Positions 8,040-16,361 of a stretch of 18,654 nt of DNA are shown here, in pieces; the stretch's first letter is position 1; every line of letters starts with the position of its first letter. A program made the translations under genes and the position numbers. The notes under the pieces were generated by a model. That model was not told the origin of the DNA, did no database searches, and saw nothing but the letters and a program-made list of their open reading frames with translations. The stretch is from CAYRHS01 sp964424125 (lineage in GTDB: Bacteria; Actinomycetota; Acidimicrobiia; IMCC26256; JAOSJL01), in NCBI GenBank assembly GCA_964424125.1, contig CAYRHS010000051.1, forward strand, positions 1 to 18,654, given 5' to 3'.

Positions 8040-9365
8040 ATGGGTGATGGCAGGTGGCCGGGCGGTTTAGCGGAACTCGCCCCTCGGTCCGAGCAACCAG
8101 GGTTCACCTATCAGCCCGCGCTCGACGGGCTTCGGGCCTTCGCAGTCCTCTCGGTGATGCTCTACCACGGCGGCGCGACGTGGATGACCGGGGGGTTCCT
8201 CGGGGTCGACGCGTTCTTCGTCCTGTCGGGGTTCTTGATCACCTCGTTGCTGCTGGTCGAGCACCGCCGATCGGGCCGGATCGATCTCGGCGCGTTTTGG
8301 GGTCGACGCGCCCGACGACTGCTACCGGCCTTGTTCCTCGTCGTCGCGGCAGTCGCGTTGTACGCACTCCTCGCCGCGGGTGCGGACGAGCAGGACCGCA
8401 TCCGGGGCGACGGGATCGCGACACTCCTCTACGTCTCGAACTGGCGTTTCGTGCTCGCCGGGGCATCGTACTTCGACCAGTTCGTCACGCCGTCGCCGCT
8501 TCGGCACACGTGGTCACTCGCGATCGAGGAGCAGTGGTACCTGCTCTGGCCGATCCTGCTTCCGGCACTGCTCTGGCTCGTCCGCGGGCGGCTAGGTCGG
8601 CTGCTGGGGGTGGTGCTCGCGCTCGCCGCCACGTCGGCCCTGTTGATGTTCGTGCTGTTCACCCCGGGGGTCGACCCCTCGCGCGTGTACTACGGAACCG
8701 ACACCAGAGCGCAGGCGCTGCTGATCGGCGCCGCGCTCGCCGTGTTGTTGCGGGCCCGGTCCGGTCCCCGCCGCGCGGGTGGGCGCATCCTGCTGCAGTT
8801 GATGGGCCTCGCGGCCGCGGGGTACTCGATCTGGCTCTGGGTGTCGGTGTTCGACTCCGACGAGTCCCTCTACCGCGGTGGCCTCACGACGGCCGCCGTC
8901 GCGGTCGCCGTGGTGATCGCCTCCGCCGTGCAACCCGGCCGGGCTGTCGTTGAAACCGCTGCGGTGGATCGGCTGGATCTCCTACGGGCTCTACCTGTGG
9001 CATTGGCCGATCTACGTCTGGCTGACGCCGGAACGTGCCGGGGCCTCCGGCACGCCGTTGCTGGCGCTGCGGCTATCGGTGACCTTCGCGGTCGCCACTG
9101 CCTCCTACTACTTTGTCGAGCAACCGATTCGGCGAGGTGTGCTCAAACCCCGACGGGCGCTCGTCGTCGCCCCGGCGACCGCTATGGCCGTCGCGGTGGT
9201 GCTAGTGCTCGTGACTTCGAGCACCGTCCTCCCAGGCCGCTTCTCGGCGCCCGCCTCGGCGAGCTCGTCGGCGGCGTTCGACGAGGAAGCGAACGCCCAG
9301 CGACTCGCCGAGCAGCAGCGGCTCGCGGCACAGGAGGGGACCCAGACCGCGCTCATCGTCGGTGA
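8040..9365 (+). CDS. Acyltransferase-3/SGNH protein, N-terminal part, broken by frameshift
   Basis: The frame starts at ATG 8040 and is a clear acyltransferase-3 (OafA/OatA-type) membrane domain to about residue 301 (base 8942). Signatures are LDGLRAF at 29-35, MLYHGG with the conserved His at 43, FFVLSGFLI, RRARRLLPAL and WSLAIEEQWYLLWP. After VQPGR (297-301) it no longer resembles the two intact paralogues downstream. The remaining roughly 140 codons to the TGA at 9363-9365 are out-of-frame reading of the next part. The rest of the protein continues in another frame as the C-terminal part (from 8950). Enzymes of this family move acyl groups from cytoplasmic donors to extracytoplasmic glycans. 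As drawn this piece lacks the last membrane helices and the SGNH domain, so the gene is likely a pseudogene, unless the indel is an assembly error. Confidence 0.8.
   Translation: MGDGRWPGGLAELAPRSEQPGFTYQPALDGLRAFAVLSVMLYHGGATWMTGGFLGVDAFFVLSGFLITSLLLVEHRRSGRIDLGAFWGRRARRLLPALFLVVAAVALYALLAAGADEQDRIRGDGIATLLYVSNWRFVLAGASYFDQFVTPSPLRHTWSLAIEEQWYLLWPILLPALLWLVRGRLGRLLGVVLALAATSALLMFVLFTPGVDPSRVYYGTDTRAQALLIGAALAVLLRARSGPRRAGGRILLQLMGLAAAGYSIWLWVSVFDSDESLYRGGLTTAAVAVAVVIASAVQPGRAVVETAAVDRLDLLRALPVALADLRLADAGTCRGLRHAVAGAAAIGDLRGRHCLLLLCRATDSARCAQTPTGARRRPGDRYGRRGGASARDFEHRPPRPLLGARLGELVGGVRRGSERPATRRAAAARGTGGDPDRAHRR
8934..8952 (+). other. Frameshift junction in the first acyltransferase gene
   Basis: Both intact paralogues encode six residues between VQPGR and LS in the loop before a membrane helix (TLLRTG and SPIGSF). 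Here the sequence passes from CCCGGCCGG directly to GCTGTCGTTG, about 17 bases shorter. This moves the matching frame from the one starting at 8040 to the one containing 8950. Short CGG/GGG repeats at the edges would allow a slippage deletion. Confidence 0.75.
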
Positions 9366-10056
9366 CTCGGTGGCCAACGTGCTCGCGTTCTTCTACCTGG
9401 AGGAGCTCGGCAGTCCCGGCGTCGCGCTTCCCTACGAGGTCGAGCTGGGATGTGGGATCGCGCGCGGGCGTGTCTTCACGCAGGGTCGCTGGCGTCCGAG
9501 TCTTCCGCAATGCGAGAACTGGCCCGAACGCTGGCAGCAAGCGGTCGAGGTCAACGATCCTGACGTGTCGATCATGCTCGTCGGGATCTGGGAGCTGTTC
9601 GATCGCGAGGTCGATGGACGTCACCTGCGGTTCGGGACGCCGGAATGGGACGCGTATCTCCGTGGTGAGCTCGACACGGCCTTGTCGATCCTCACCGCGG
9701 AGGGCAGGACGGCGCTCGTCCTCTCCGTGCCGTGCTACGAGTATCGACCTGAGCAGGTCTTGACCTGGGGGCCCGAGCGGGGCGACCAGCAACGCATCGC
9801 CCACGTGAACGAGCTCTTCGCCGAAGCGGTGGCGAGGTCTCCCGGAGACGCGCGCCTCGTCGACCTCAACGGGTTTCTTTGCGAGGACGGCGCGTACCGC
9901 GACGTCGACCTGGGCGGAGCGCCGCTGACCGACGACGGCGTCCACCTCACGGAGGCGGGCGCCCACTACGTCTGGAGGTGGCTCGCGCCCCAGGTCAAGG
10001 ACGCCGCAGTGCAGGCGGTGCTCGCCGAGGAGCCCGTCGACACCAAGCTGAGCTGA
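8950..10056 (+). CDS. Acyltransferase-3/SGNH protein, C-terminal part after frameshift
   Basis: The frame can be read from a TTG at 8950 for 368 residues, but no ribosome site is seen there, so this is probably the second half of the gene beginning at 8040. It holds the last acyltransferase helices (LRWIGWISYGLYLWHWP at about 4-20, RLSVTFAVATASYYFVEQP at 41-59) and a final helix at about 71-90. An SGNH hydrolase domain follows. Its nucleophile motif IVGDSV is at 136-141, GIWELFDR at 212-219 and the catalytic DGVH at 329-332. All parts are well conserved with the two paralogues downstream, so the break seems recent or the domain is still selected. In OatA/OafB-type proteins the SGNH domain transfers the acyl group to the glycan outside the membrane. 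The stop is 3 bases from that of the convergent oxidoreductase. Confidence 0.8.
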   Translation: MKPLRWIGWISYGLYLWHWPIYVWLTPERAGASGTPLLALRLSVTFAVATASYYFVEQPIRRGVLKPRRALVVAPATAMAVAVVLVLVTSSTVLPGRFSAPASASSSAAFDEEANAQRLAEQQRLAAQEGTQTALIVGDSVANVLAFFYLEELGSPGVALPYEVELGCGIARGRVFTQGRWRPSLPQCENWPERWQQAVEVNDPDVSIMLVGIWELFDREVDGRHLRFGTPEWDAYLRGELDTALSILTAEGRTALVLSVPCYEYRPEQVLTWGPERGDQQRIAHVNELFAEAVARSPGDARLVDLNGFLCEDGAYRDVDLGGAPLTDDGVHLTEAGAHYVWRWLAPQVKDAAVQAVLAEEPVDTKLS

Positions 10057-10059
10057 GGC

Positions 10060-11622
10060 TCAGGCCCCCTTGCGCAGTCGGCGGGCGGGGTCGACGTCGC
10101 GGGGGATCAGCGGCGCGTCCCGGCCGGTGCCGGCGTCCTCGGGACCCTCGGCGGCCTTCTGCTCGTGGTACTCGGCCTCGACGTTGACCGACCAGATGTC
10201 GTGGTCGGTGCCGTCGGCGATGTTCTCGACCGTGAGCATCGCCGTGTACATGGAGTGGTCCTGGTTGTTGTACTTGTGCATCCCGTTGCGACCGACGGGA
10301 TGCACGTTGGGCGCGTGCTCCGCGAGCCAGGCTTTGAGCACCTCGACGTTCGCCTTGTAGGTCTCGTCGTAGGTCGGGTACGCCTTCGGCATCCGGACCA
10401 CGTAGCCGGTCTCGACGTGACTCGGATCGACCAGCCCGAGCTGCGCGAGCTCCCGCTTGCCCCGCTCGACGAGCTCCTGGTCGGGGGCGTTCCAGAGCTC
10501 GTCGCCCTCGAACACGAAGTACTCCAGGCCGAGGCACGTGCGGCCCTCCTTGACCAGGTACGGTGACCACGACCCGAAGTTCTGGATCCGTCCGAGCTTC
10601 ACTCTCGGATCGTGGACGTAGATCCAGTTGTCGGGGAAGCCGTCCTCTTCGGGCACCACGAGCGCGACCGTGAGGAAGTCCCGGTAGGTCAGGTCGTGCG
10701 CGGCGCGCATCGTGCCCTCGTCGACCGGTGGGTCCATCACCTCGAGCAGTCCCGTGAACGGCATCGACGAGATGATCTCGGTGGCCGGGTACTCCGTGGT
10801 CGCGCCGTCCTCGGAACGACCGACGACCGCGACGGCTCGGCCGTCCGCGTGGCGCACCGTCGTGGCCGCGGTGTCCATGATCACCTTGGTGCCCGCGGCC
10901 TCCACCAGGTCACGGCACCGCTCCCACATCATCCCCGGTCCGTACTTCGGGTACTGGAACTCCTCGATGAGGCTCGTGACCTGCTTGTGCTTGGCGGCGC
11001 GCCGGCGCAGGCCGCTGGGCTTCATCGCCTCCCAGACGGCGCGGAACAGGGAGAGGTTCTTGATCCGCTGGGCGGCCCAGTCGGCTTGGATCTCGTCGGC
11101 GGGGACGCCCCAGACCTTCTCGGTGTACGTCTTGAAGAAGTGGTGGTAGAGCCGCCAGCCGAAACGCGACGCGGTCCACCCTTCGAAGGTGCTGCGGTCC
11201 TTCGGTGGGTGGATGCGCACCCACAGGTACGACAGCACGCAGCGCACCGCCTCGACGAAGCCGAGCCCCTTCAGCGCGTTCAGCGGCTTGATCGGGTAGT
11301 CGAAGAACTTGCCCTTGTAGTAGATGCGGCTCATCCGCTCGCGGTTGAGGAAGTCCTCCGGAGGGAGGATCTCGTGCCAGAGGTCCTCCACCGGCCGCAC
11401 CTTGGTGAAGAAGCGGTGACCGCCGATGTCGAAGCGCCAGCCCTCCCGTTCGGCGCTGCGGCTGATCCCGCCGACGACCGAGTCGGCTTCGAGGACGGTC
11501 GAGGTGAGCCCGCGCTTGCTCAGCTCGTAGGCCGCGGTGAGGCCGGCCGGGCCCGCGCCGATGACGACGACCTTGGGGTCGTTGCGGCGGGGCGCGGTCG
11601 ACGAGGGGGTGGATTCGGGCAT
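10060..11622 (-). CDS. FAD-dependent oxidoreductase, UDP-galactopyranose-mutase/amine-oxidase-like
   Basis: From the ATG at 11622 the protein has 520 residues. The frame stays open far upstream, but only as antisense of the acyltransferase gene. The start is supported by a GAGG about 10 bases upstream and by the FAD fold beginning soon after. VVVIGAGPAGLTAAYEL (18-34) is the dinucleotide-binding GxGxxG, followed by the acidic LEADSVVGGIS (44-54). RFDIGGHRFFTK (63-74) is typical of the mutase/protoporphyrinogen-oxidase-like group. The C-terminal part has GRNGMHKYNNQDHSMYTAM, the usual FAD-contact region. Relatives are common in polysaccharide clusters under names such as NAD(P)/FAD-dependent oxidoreductase. 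Whether it isomerises or oxidises a sugar nucleotide cannot be decided. It lies between two acyltransferase paralogues on the opposite strand. Confidence 0.88.
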   Translation of the reverse strand: MPESTPSSTAPRRNDPKVVVIGAGPAGLTAAYELSKRGLTSTVLEADSVVGGISRSAEREGWRFDIGGHRFFTKVRPVEDLWHEILPPEDFLNRERMSRIYYKGKFFDYPIKPLNALKGLGFVEAVRCVLSYLWVRIHPPKDRSTFEGWTASRFGWRLYHHFFKTYTEKVWGVPADEIQADWAAQRIKNLSLFRAVWEAMKPSGLRRRAAKHKQVTSLIEEFQYPKYGPGMMWERCRDLVEAAGTKVIMDTAATTVRHADGRAVAVVGRSEDGATTEYPATEIISSMPFTGLLEVMDPPVDEGTMRAAHDLTYRDFLTVALVVPEEDGFPDNWIYVHDPRVKLGRIQNFGSWSPYLVKEGRTCLGLEYFVFEGDELWNAPDQELVERGKRELAQLGLVDPSHVETGYVVRMPKAYPTYDETYKANVEVLKAWLAEHAPNVHPVGRNGMHKYNNQDHSMYTAMLTVENIADGTDHDIWSVNVEAEYHEQKAAEGPEDAGTGRDAPLIPRDVDPARRLRKGA

Positions 11623-11657
11623 GAACCAGCAACCTCGAGGGTCTCGGGCTGGCCCGC

Positions 11658-11663
11658 AGTGTA
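11658..11663 (-). promoter_or_regulatory. Candidate -10 box of the FAD oxidoreductase
   Basis: TACACT on the minus strand matches TAnnnT. It would start a transcript about 28 bases before the ATG at 11622, leaving room for the GAGG ribosome site. The -35 is not recognisable. Confidence 0.35.
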
Positions 11664-11726
11664 CCGACGCGTTCCACGATGAGGCGGCACCCGGGCGGTG
11701 ACTCCAGGGAGAAGCGGTGTCCTCGG

Positions 11727-11732
11727 TAGGCT
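11727..11732 (+). promoter_or_regulatory. Candidate -10 box of the second acyltransferase operon
   Basis: TAGGCT in the context CTCGGTAGGCTGG matches the TAnnnT form often seen in high-GC actinobacteria. It lies 25 bases before the ATG at 11758 and after the alternative GTG at 11698. This is the main reason for preferring the ATG start. The -35 is not clear. Confidence 0.4.
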
Positions 11733-11757
11733 GGTGCGGCTCGCCGCTGCGCGCGGG

Positions 11758-13830
11758 ATGCCAATTGTGACGATTTCCACGCTGCCCACGACGCCAGCGC
11801 CTTCGTCTGCCCCGTCGCCACCGGCGGCCGCTCGGACGAGAGGCTTCGCGTACCAGCCGCCTCTCGACGGCCTGCGGGCGTTCGCGGTCCTCGCGGTGAT
11901 GCTCTACCACGGCGGCGTGACGTGGATGCATGGCGGCTTCCTCGGCGTCGACACCTTCTTCGTTCTCTCCGGCTACCTCATCACGTCGCTGCTCCTCGTC
12001 GAGCACCACAACCGGGGCGGGATCGCCCTGGGCGCGTTCTGGGCGCGGCGGGCCCGACGCTTGCTCCCCGCGCTCTTCCTCGTGTTGGGCGCGGTCGCGC
12101 TCTACGCGCTGTTCGCCGCGGGCGCGGGCGAGCTCGCGCGCATCCGTGGCGACGGGCTCGCCTCGCTCTTCTACGTGGCCAACTGGCGCTTCATCGCCGA
12201 GGGTTCGTCGTACTTCGACCAGTTCATCACGCCCTCGCCGCTCCGGCACATGTGGTCGCTCGCGATCGAAGAGCAGTGGTACGTCATCTGGCCGCTGCTG
12301 CTCCCCGTGATTATCCGCCTCGCGAAGGGACGACTGAGCCGGATCTTCGCCGCCATCCTCGTGCTCGCGGGGATCTCGTCGCTGCTGATGGTTGTCCTGT
12401 ACCAGCCCGGAACTGACCCGTCCCGCGTCTACTACGGCACGGACACCCGGGCCCAGGCGCTCCTCATCGGCGCAGCCCTCTCCGTCATCATGCTCTGGCG
12501 CCCGCAGCCGCTCCGGCGCGAGACGCGAGCGCTGTTGCGGTTCGGAGGTCTCGCGGCGGCCGCATACGTCGCGTGGCAGTTCATCACCATCATCGACACC
12601 GCGGACCGTCTGTACCAGGGCGGACTCACGCTCTTCTCTGTCGCGGTGGCCGTGCTCATCGCCTCCGCGGTGCAGCCGGGCCGCACGCTGCTGCGGACGG
12701 GGCTGTCGTGGAAGCCGCTGCGCTGGATCGGCTGGATCTCCTACGGCCTGTACCTCTGGCACTGGCCCGTCTACGTCTACCTGACGCCGGCGCGGACCGG
12801 CCTGAACGATCCCGCGTTGCTGGTCGTGCGGGTCGCCGTCACGTTCGTCGTCTCCGCACTCTCCTACTACCTGGTAGAGCAGCCGATCCGCCGGGGCGCG
12901 CTCGCCGGCGCCCGGGTCCGGACCGCGCTGCCCGCGGCGGTCGCCGTGGTTGCGGCAGGGTTGCTCGTCGCGACGTCGACGTCGATCCTGCCAGGCCGCT
13001 TCAGCGAGACCGCGGAGGCGAGCCCGGCGAAGCGTTTCGGCCAGGACGCGCAGGCAGAGTTCCAGGATCGGCAGGAAGCGATCGCGGCGGGCGACGACGC
13101 GCGGACCGTGTTGCTGGTCGGCGACTCCGTCGCGCTCACGCTTGGGTTGAACTACGACCCGAGCCTCGGTGCGCCCGACATGGCCGTTCCCACCGAGGCC
13201 CACCTCGGCTGTGGCCTGATCCGGGGAGAGATCTACTCCGACGGTGCCTATCGGCACGTCGACCCGATCTGCGACGACTGGCCCGCGCTGTGGGAGCAGG
13301 CGATCGCGGAGGACGACCCCGACGCGTCGGTCCTGCTCGTCGGTGCGTGGGAGGTGTTCGACCGGCGGGTCGACGGGCAGGAGCTGAAGTTCGGGACCCC
13401 CGAGTTCGAGGCGTACTTCCGTTCCGAGTTCGAGCGCGCGATTCGCATCCTGACGGCCGACGGCAGACCGGCCATCGTGCTCACACCGCCCTGTTTCGCG
13501 CCCACGGAGTCAATCTTCGGTTGGGGGAGCGAGCGGACCGATCCCGATCGCGTCGCATGGGTCGCCGACCGGATCCGCGAGTTCGCGGCCGACGCGAGCA
13601 AGATTGCGGACGTGCGGCTGCTGGATCTGCGGTCCCGGGTCTGCGACGTGGACGCGGCCAAGACCGCTCTCGGCGGAGCGGACCTCCAGTACGACGGCGT
13701 CCACTTCTCGGACGCCGGGGCGCAGTGGGTGTGGAGGTGGCTAGCGCCACAGGTCTCGAGCATCGCCGGGCAGGCGCAGCTCGCTGCCAACGGCCCGGTC
13801 TCCACGAACCTGGGGTCGAGCGGTGGCTGA
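11758..13830 (+). CDS. Acyltransferase-3 family protein with C-terminal SGNH domain (second copy, intact)
   Basis: From the ATG at 11758 the protein has 690 residues; a GTG at 11698 would add 20. A short Pro/Ala/Ser-rich cytoplasmic tail precedes the acyltransferase-3 membrane domain (about 30-410). The domain shows LDGLRAF (36-42), MLYHGG with the conserved His at 51, FFVLSGYLI (67-75), RRARRLLPAL (97-106) and WSLAIEEQWYVIWP (166-179), with about ten membrane helices plus a final one near 387-406. A linker rich in Ala, Glu and Gln leads to an SGNH domain with LLVGDSVAL (452-460), GAWEVFDR (529-536) and DGVHFSDAG (646-654). This is the OatA/OafB arrangement, in which an acyl group crosses the membrane and the extracellular SGNH domain passes it to a glycan. 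Donor and acceptor are unknown. It overlaps the next gene by 8 bases. Confidence 0.92.
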   Translation: MPIVTISTLPTTPAPSSAPSPPAAARTRGFAYQPPLDGLRAFAVLAVMLYHGGVTWMHGGFLGVDTFFVLSGYLITSLLLVEHHNRGGIALGAFWARRARRLLPALFLVLGAVALYALFAAGAGELARIRGDGLASLFYVANWRFIAEGSSYFDQFITPSPLRHMWSLAIEEQWYVIWPLLLPVIIRLAKGRLSRIFAAILVLAGISSLLMVVLYQPGTDPSRVYYGTDTRAQALLIGAALSVIMLWRPQPLRRETRALLRFGGLAAAAYVAWQFITIIDTADRLYQGGLTLFSVAVAVLIASAVQPGRTLLRTGLSWKPLRWIGWISYGLYLWHWPVYVYLTPARTGLNDPALLVVRVAVTFVVSALSYYLVEQPIRRGALAGARVRTALPAAVAVVAAGLLVATSTSILPGRFSETAEASPAKRFGQDAQAEFQDRQEAIAAGDDARTVLLVGDSVALTLGLNYDPSLGAPDMAVPTEAHLGCGLIRGEIYSDGAYRHVDPICDDWPALWEQAIAEDDPDASVLLVGAWEVFDRRVDGQELKFGTPEFEAYFRSEFERAIRILTADGRPAIVLTPPCFAPTESIFGWGSERTDPDRVAWVADRIREFAADASKIADVRLLDLRSRVCDVDAAKTALGGADLQYDGVHFSDAGAQWVWRWLAPQVSSIAGQAQLAANGPVSTNLGSSGG

Positions 13831-15859
13831 GGCAACTTCCCAGGCCCCGGCGAAGACGGGTCCCTATCCGTACCATCCCGGGTTCACCTACAAACCTGCA
13901 CTCGACGGGATCCGCGGCGTCGGGCTCATCGCCATCCTCGCCTACCACGGCGGCTACGCGCACCTGATCCCGGGCTCGGTGCTCAGCATCGACGCGTTCC
14001 TCGTCGTGAGCGGATACCTGATCACGTCGTTGCTCCTGATCGAGTGGGGACGCAAGGGCGGGGTCGCGCTCAAGGCCTTCTGGATCCGGCGAGCACGGCG
14101 CTTGCTGCCGGCGCTGTTCACGGTGCTGATCGGCGTGGCGCTCTATGCCGCCTTGCTGGCCAAGCCTGGTGAGCTCGACACGATCCGCGGCGACAGCATC
14201 GCGTCGTTGTTCTACGTTGCCAACTGGCGCTTCATCATCAGTGGCCAGTCGTACTTCGCGATTTTCGGCGCTCCGTCACCGCTGCGCCACCTCTGGACCC
14301 TCGCGATCGAGGAGCAGTGGTACGTCATCTGGCCGCTGCTGCTTCCCGGGATCCTCTACCTGGTCCGCGGCAAGCCGAAGCGTCTCCTGTTCGTGATCCT
14401 CGCCATGGCTGCGCTGTCGGCGTTGTGGATGGCGTGGCTCTTCCAACCGGGCATCGATCCCTCACGCGTCTACTACGGGACGGATACCCGCGCGCAGTCG
14501 CTGCTCATCGGCGCGGCGAGCGCAGTATTCCTGTTCATGCGGCCCGGTCCTCGCACCGCGATCGGGAAGGGTGCCCTGCAGCTGGCCGGTATCGCCGGAG
14601 GGGTGGTCACGCTCTTCCTGTGGGTCGAGCTCTCGTTCAGCTCGCCCGCGCTCTACCGCGGCGGGTTCGCGCTCGGCTCCCTGGCGATCGCCGCCGCGAT
14701 AGCCGCCAGCGTGCAGCCGGGGCGGAGTCCCATCGGCAGCTTCCTGAGCTTCGAACCGTTCCGTCTGCTCGGGCTCGTCTCCTACGGCGTCTACCTCTGG
14801 CACTGGCCGATCTTCGTCGTGCTCACACCGACCCGCACGGGGCTCGACGGGCTCAGCTTGTGGTTCCTGCGCGTGGGGGTCTCGATCGTGGTGGGGATCG
14901 TGTCGTACCACGTCGTCGAGATGCCGTTCCGACGTGGTGCCCTGCACGGTTTCGCGGCGAAGATCGCGGTACCGGCCGCGGGAGCGGTCGCCCTCGTGGC
15001 GATCCTCTTCGCCACGTCGAGCCTCATGCCCGGCTACAACGTCGAGACCGCGAGCGGCCTCGGGACCAACCCCAACACCTTCACCAACGAGGAGGTCGCG
15101 AAGCAGCAGCAGAGTGCGCTCGAAGCGGTCAGGAACGATCCCAATGCCGACGTCGCGCTCCTGGTCGGCGACTCCGTCGCGCTGACGCTGGGCTTCTACT
15201 ACTCGCCGGGACCGGGGTACGAGAATCTCCTCGTCAAAGCCGAGACGACGACGGGGTGCGGGATCGCGCGGGGCCAGATCTACTCCGATGGCGACTATCG
15301 CTTCACCAAGCCCGAGTGCGAGACGTGGCCCGACCGCTGGCAAGCCGCCGTCGACGAGATCGACCCGAAGGTCACCGTCATCTCGCTCGGCGGATGGGAG
15401 CTCTTCGATCGCCTGGTCGACGGCACGCACCTCGAGTTCGGCACGCCGGAGTTCGAGGCGTACATCCGCTCGGAGCTGGAGCTGGGTCTCGACATCCTGA
15501 CCTCGCACGGGGCCAAGGTCGTGATGGTCACGATGCCGTGCTTCGAACCCGTCGACGACGTCCTCGACGGATGGGGCAGCGAGCGCGGTGATCCCGAACG
15601 GATCGTGGAGCTGAACGACCTGTTCACCCGCGTCGTCGACGAGTACCCGGGCGACACCACGGTCGTGGATCTCCACGAGTTCGCGTGTCCCGCCTCGCAG
15701 TTCGACGACCAGATACCCGAACCGCTCCAGTACGACGGCGTGCACTTCAGCCAGTCCGGGGCCAAGGTCGTGTGGGACTGGCTCGGCCCGCAGGTCGAGG
15801 CGCAGTTCGACCACGACGGAAGCTCCGAGCAGGCCGGCCCCGCGAAGGCCCAGCGCTAG
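13823..15859 (+). CDS. Acyltransferase-3 family protein with C-terminal SGNH domain (third copy, intact)
   Basis: The protein has 678 residues. The GTG start at 13823 lies within the last codons of the second copy (GTGGCTGA), which indicates translational coupling. The membrane domain shows ALDGIRG (26-32), AYHGG with the conserved His at 42, FLVVSGYLI (59-67), RRARRLLPAL (89-98) and WTLAIEEQWYVIWP (158-171). A final helix lies near 380-398. After an Asn/Gln-rich linker, the SGNH domain has LLVGDSVAL (446-454), GGWELFDR (523-530) and DGVHFSQSG (638-646). It is more diverged than copies one and two are from each other, for example SFEPFRLLGLVSYG against SWKPLRWIGWISYG, so it may use a different acyl donor or acceptor position. 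The operon appears to continue into the cupin gene 27 bases downstream. Confidence 0.92.
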   Translation: MAEATSQAPAKTGPYPYHPGFTYKPALDGIRGVGLIAILAYHGGYAHLIPGSVLSIDAFLVVSGYLITSLLLIEWGRKGGVALKAFWIRRARRLLPALFTVLIGVALYAALLAKPGELDTIRGDSIASLFYVANWRFIISGQSYFAIFGAPSPLRHLWTLAIEEQWYVIWPLLLPGILYLVRGKPKRLLFVILAMAALSALWMAWLFQPGIDPSRVYYGTDTRAQSLLIGAASAVFLFMRPGPRTAIGKGALQLAGIAGGVVTLFLWVELSFSSPALYRGGFALGSLAIAAAIAASVQPGRSPIGSFLSFEPFRLLGLVSYGVYLWHWPIFVVLTPTRTGLDGLSLWFLRVGVSIVVGIVSYHVVEMPFRRGALHGFAAKIAVPAAGAVALVAILFATSSLMPGYNVETASGLGTNPNTFTNEEVAKQQQSALEAVRNDPNADVALLVGDSVALTLGFYYSPGPGYENLLVKAETTTGCGIARGQIYSDGDYRFTKPECETWPDRWQAAVDEIDPKVTVISLGGWELFDRLVDGTHLEFGTPEFEAYIRSELELGLDILTSHGAKVVMVTMPCFEPVDDVLDGWGSERGDPERIVELNDLFTRVVDEYPGDTTVVDLHEFACPASQFDDQIPEPLQYDGVHFSQSGAKVVWDWLGPQVEAQFDHDGSSEQAGPAKAQR

Positions 15860-15876
15860 CCTCGGTCGCGGCGGGG

Positions 15877-15882
15877 GGAGGA
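15877..15882 (+). promoter_or_regulatory. Strong ribosome binding site of the cupin gene
   Basis: GGAGGA inside a G-rich run lies 4 bases before the ATG at 15887. It fixes that start and suggests separate, efficient initiation within the operon. Confidence 0.6.
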
Positions 15883-15886
15883 CCTG

Positions 15887-16354
15887 ATGGCTGCTCCGAC
15901 GATCGACACGACGACGAACGTGGCCCGCGAGGCGGAGATCCCGTGGGGCGAGCTCGCCGAGGGCATCGAGGTGAAGCTCCTGCGGATCGCGGCGGACGGG
16001 TCCTCCTACACGATCCTGTCGCGCTTCGCTCCGGGCATGGTCCTCCCGCGCCACCGCCACTTCGGCCCGGTGCACGCCTACACGCTCGAGGGGCGCTGGC
16101 ACTACCGCGAATACGACTGGTTCGCCGAGTCGGGCTCGTTCATCTACGAGCCCACCGGATCGACCCACACACTCGAGGTTCCGGCTACGGAGCCCGGGCC
16201 CGCAGTCGTCTACTTCACGGTGCAGGCGGGCATGGTGTTGCTCGACGACGACGACCAGCCGTGGATGTGGGAGGACGCGGAGTCGATGCAGCAGCACTAC
16301 GCGAACGCGCTTGCCGGGCGCGGGATCCCGTATCCCGCCGCCGTGCTCTCCTGA
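15887..16354 (+). CDS. Cupin-domain protein, 2,4'-dihydroxyacetophenone dioxygenase-like
   Basis: The protein has 155 residues and is a single cupin. The first conserved motif is GMVLPRHRHFGPVHAYTLEG (50-69), with metal-ligand candidates His56, His58 and possibly His63. The second is ESGSFIYEPTGSTHTL (81-96), with the candidate ligand His94. The spacing and the Y.R.YDWFAE segment resemble the DAD family, Fe-dependent enzymes that cleave a C-C bond in hydroxyacetophenones. Many relatives are annotated this way without evidence, so a dioxygenase role is only a possibility. Sugar epimerase or plain binding functions cannot be excluded. It sits 27 bases after the third acyltransferase and 7 bases before the O-methyltransferase, which suggests one transcript. 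Confidence 0.85.
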   Translation: MAAPTIDTTTNVAREAEIPWGELAEGIEVKLLRIAADGSSYTILSRFAPGMVLPRHRHFGPVHAYTLEGRWHYREYDWFAESGSFIYEPTGSTHTLEVPATEPGPAVVYFTVQAGMVLLDDDDQPWMWEDAESMQQHYANALAGRGIPYPAAVLS

Positions 16355-16361
16355 GCGGGCC

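Noticed and set aside
8937..8952. Programmed ribosomal frameshift in the first acyltransferase
   Set aside because: There is no slippery heptamer or downstream pseudoknot that I can see, and the paralogues show a missing loop of about 17 bases, which fits a deletion better.
8943..9365. Tail of the 8040 frame as a genuine C-terminal domain
   Set aside because: It is an out-of-frame translation of the well-conserved helices and SGNH region and resembles nothing.
11623..13257. In-frame upstream extension of the FAD oxidoreductase, giving a protein of over 1000 residues
   Set aside because: The added part is Arg/Asp/His-rich, has no domain and is antisense to an obvious acyltransferase. High GC with G/C third positions keeps the antisense frame open.
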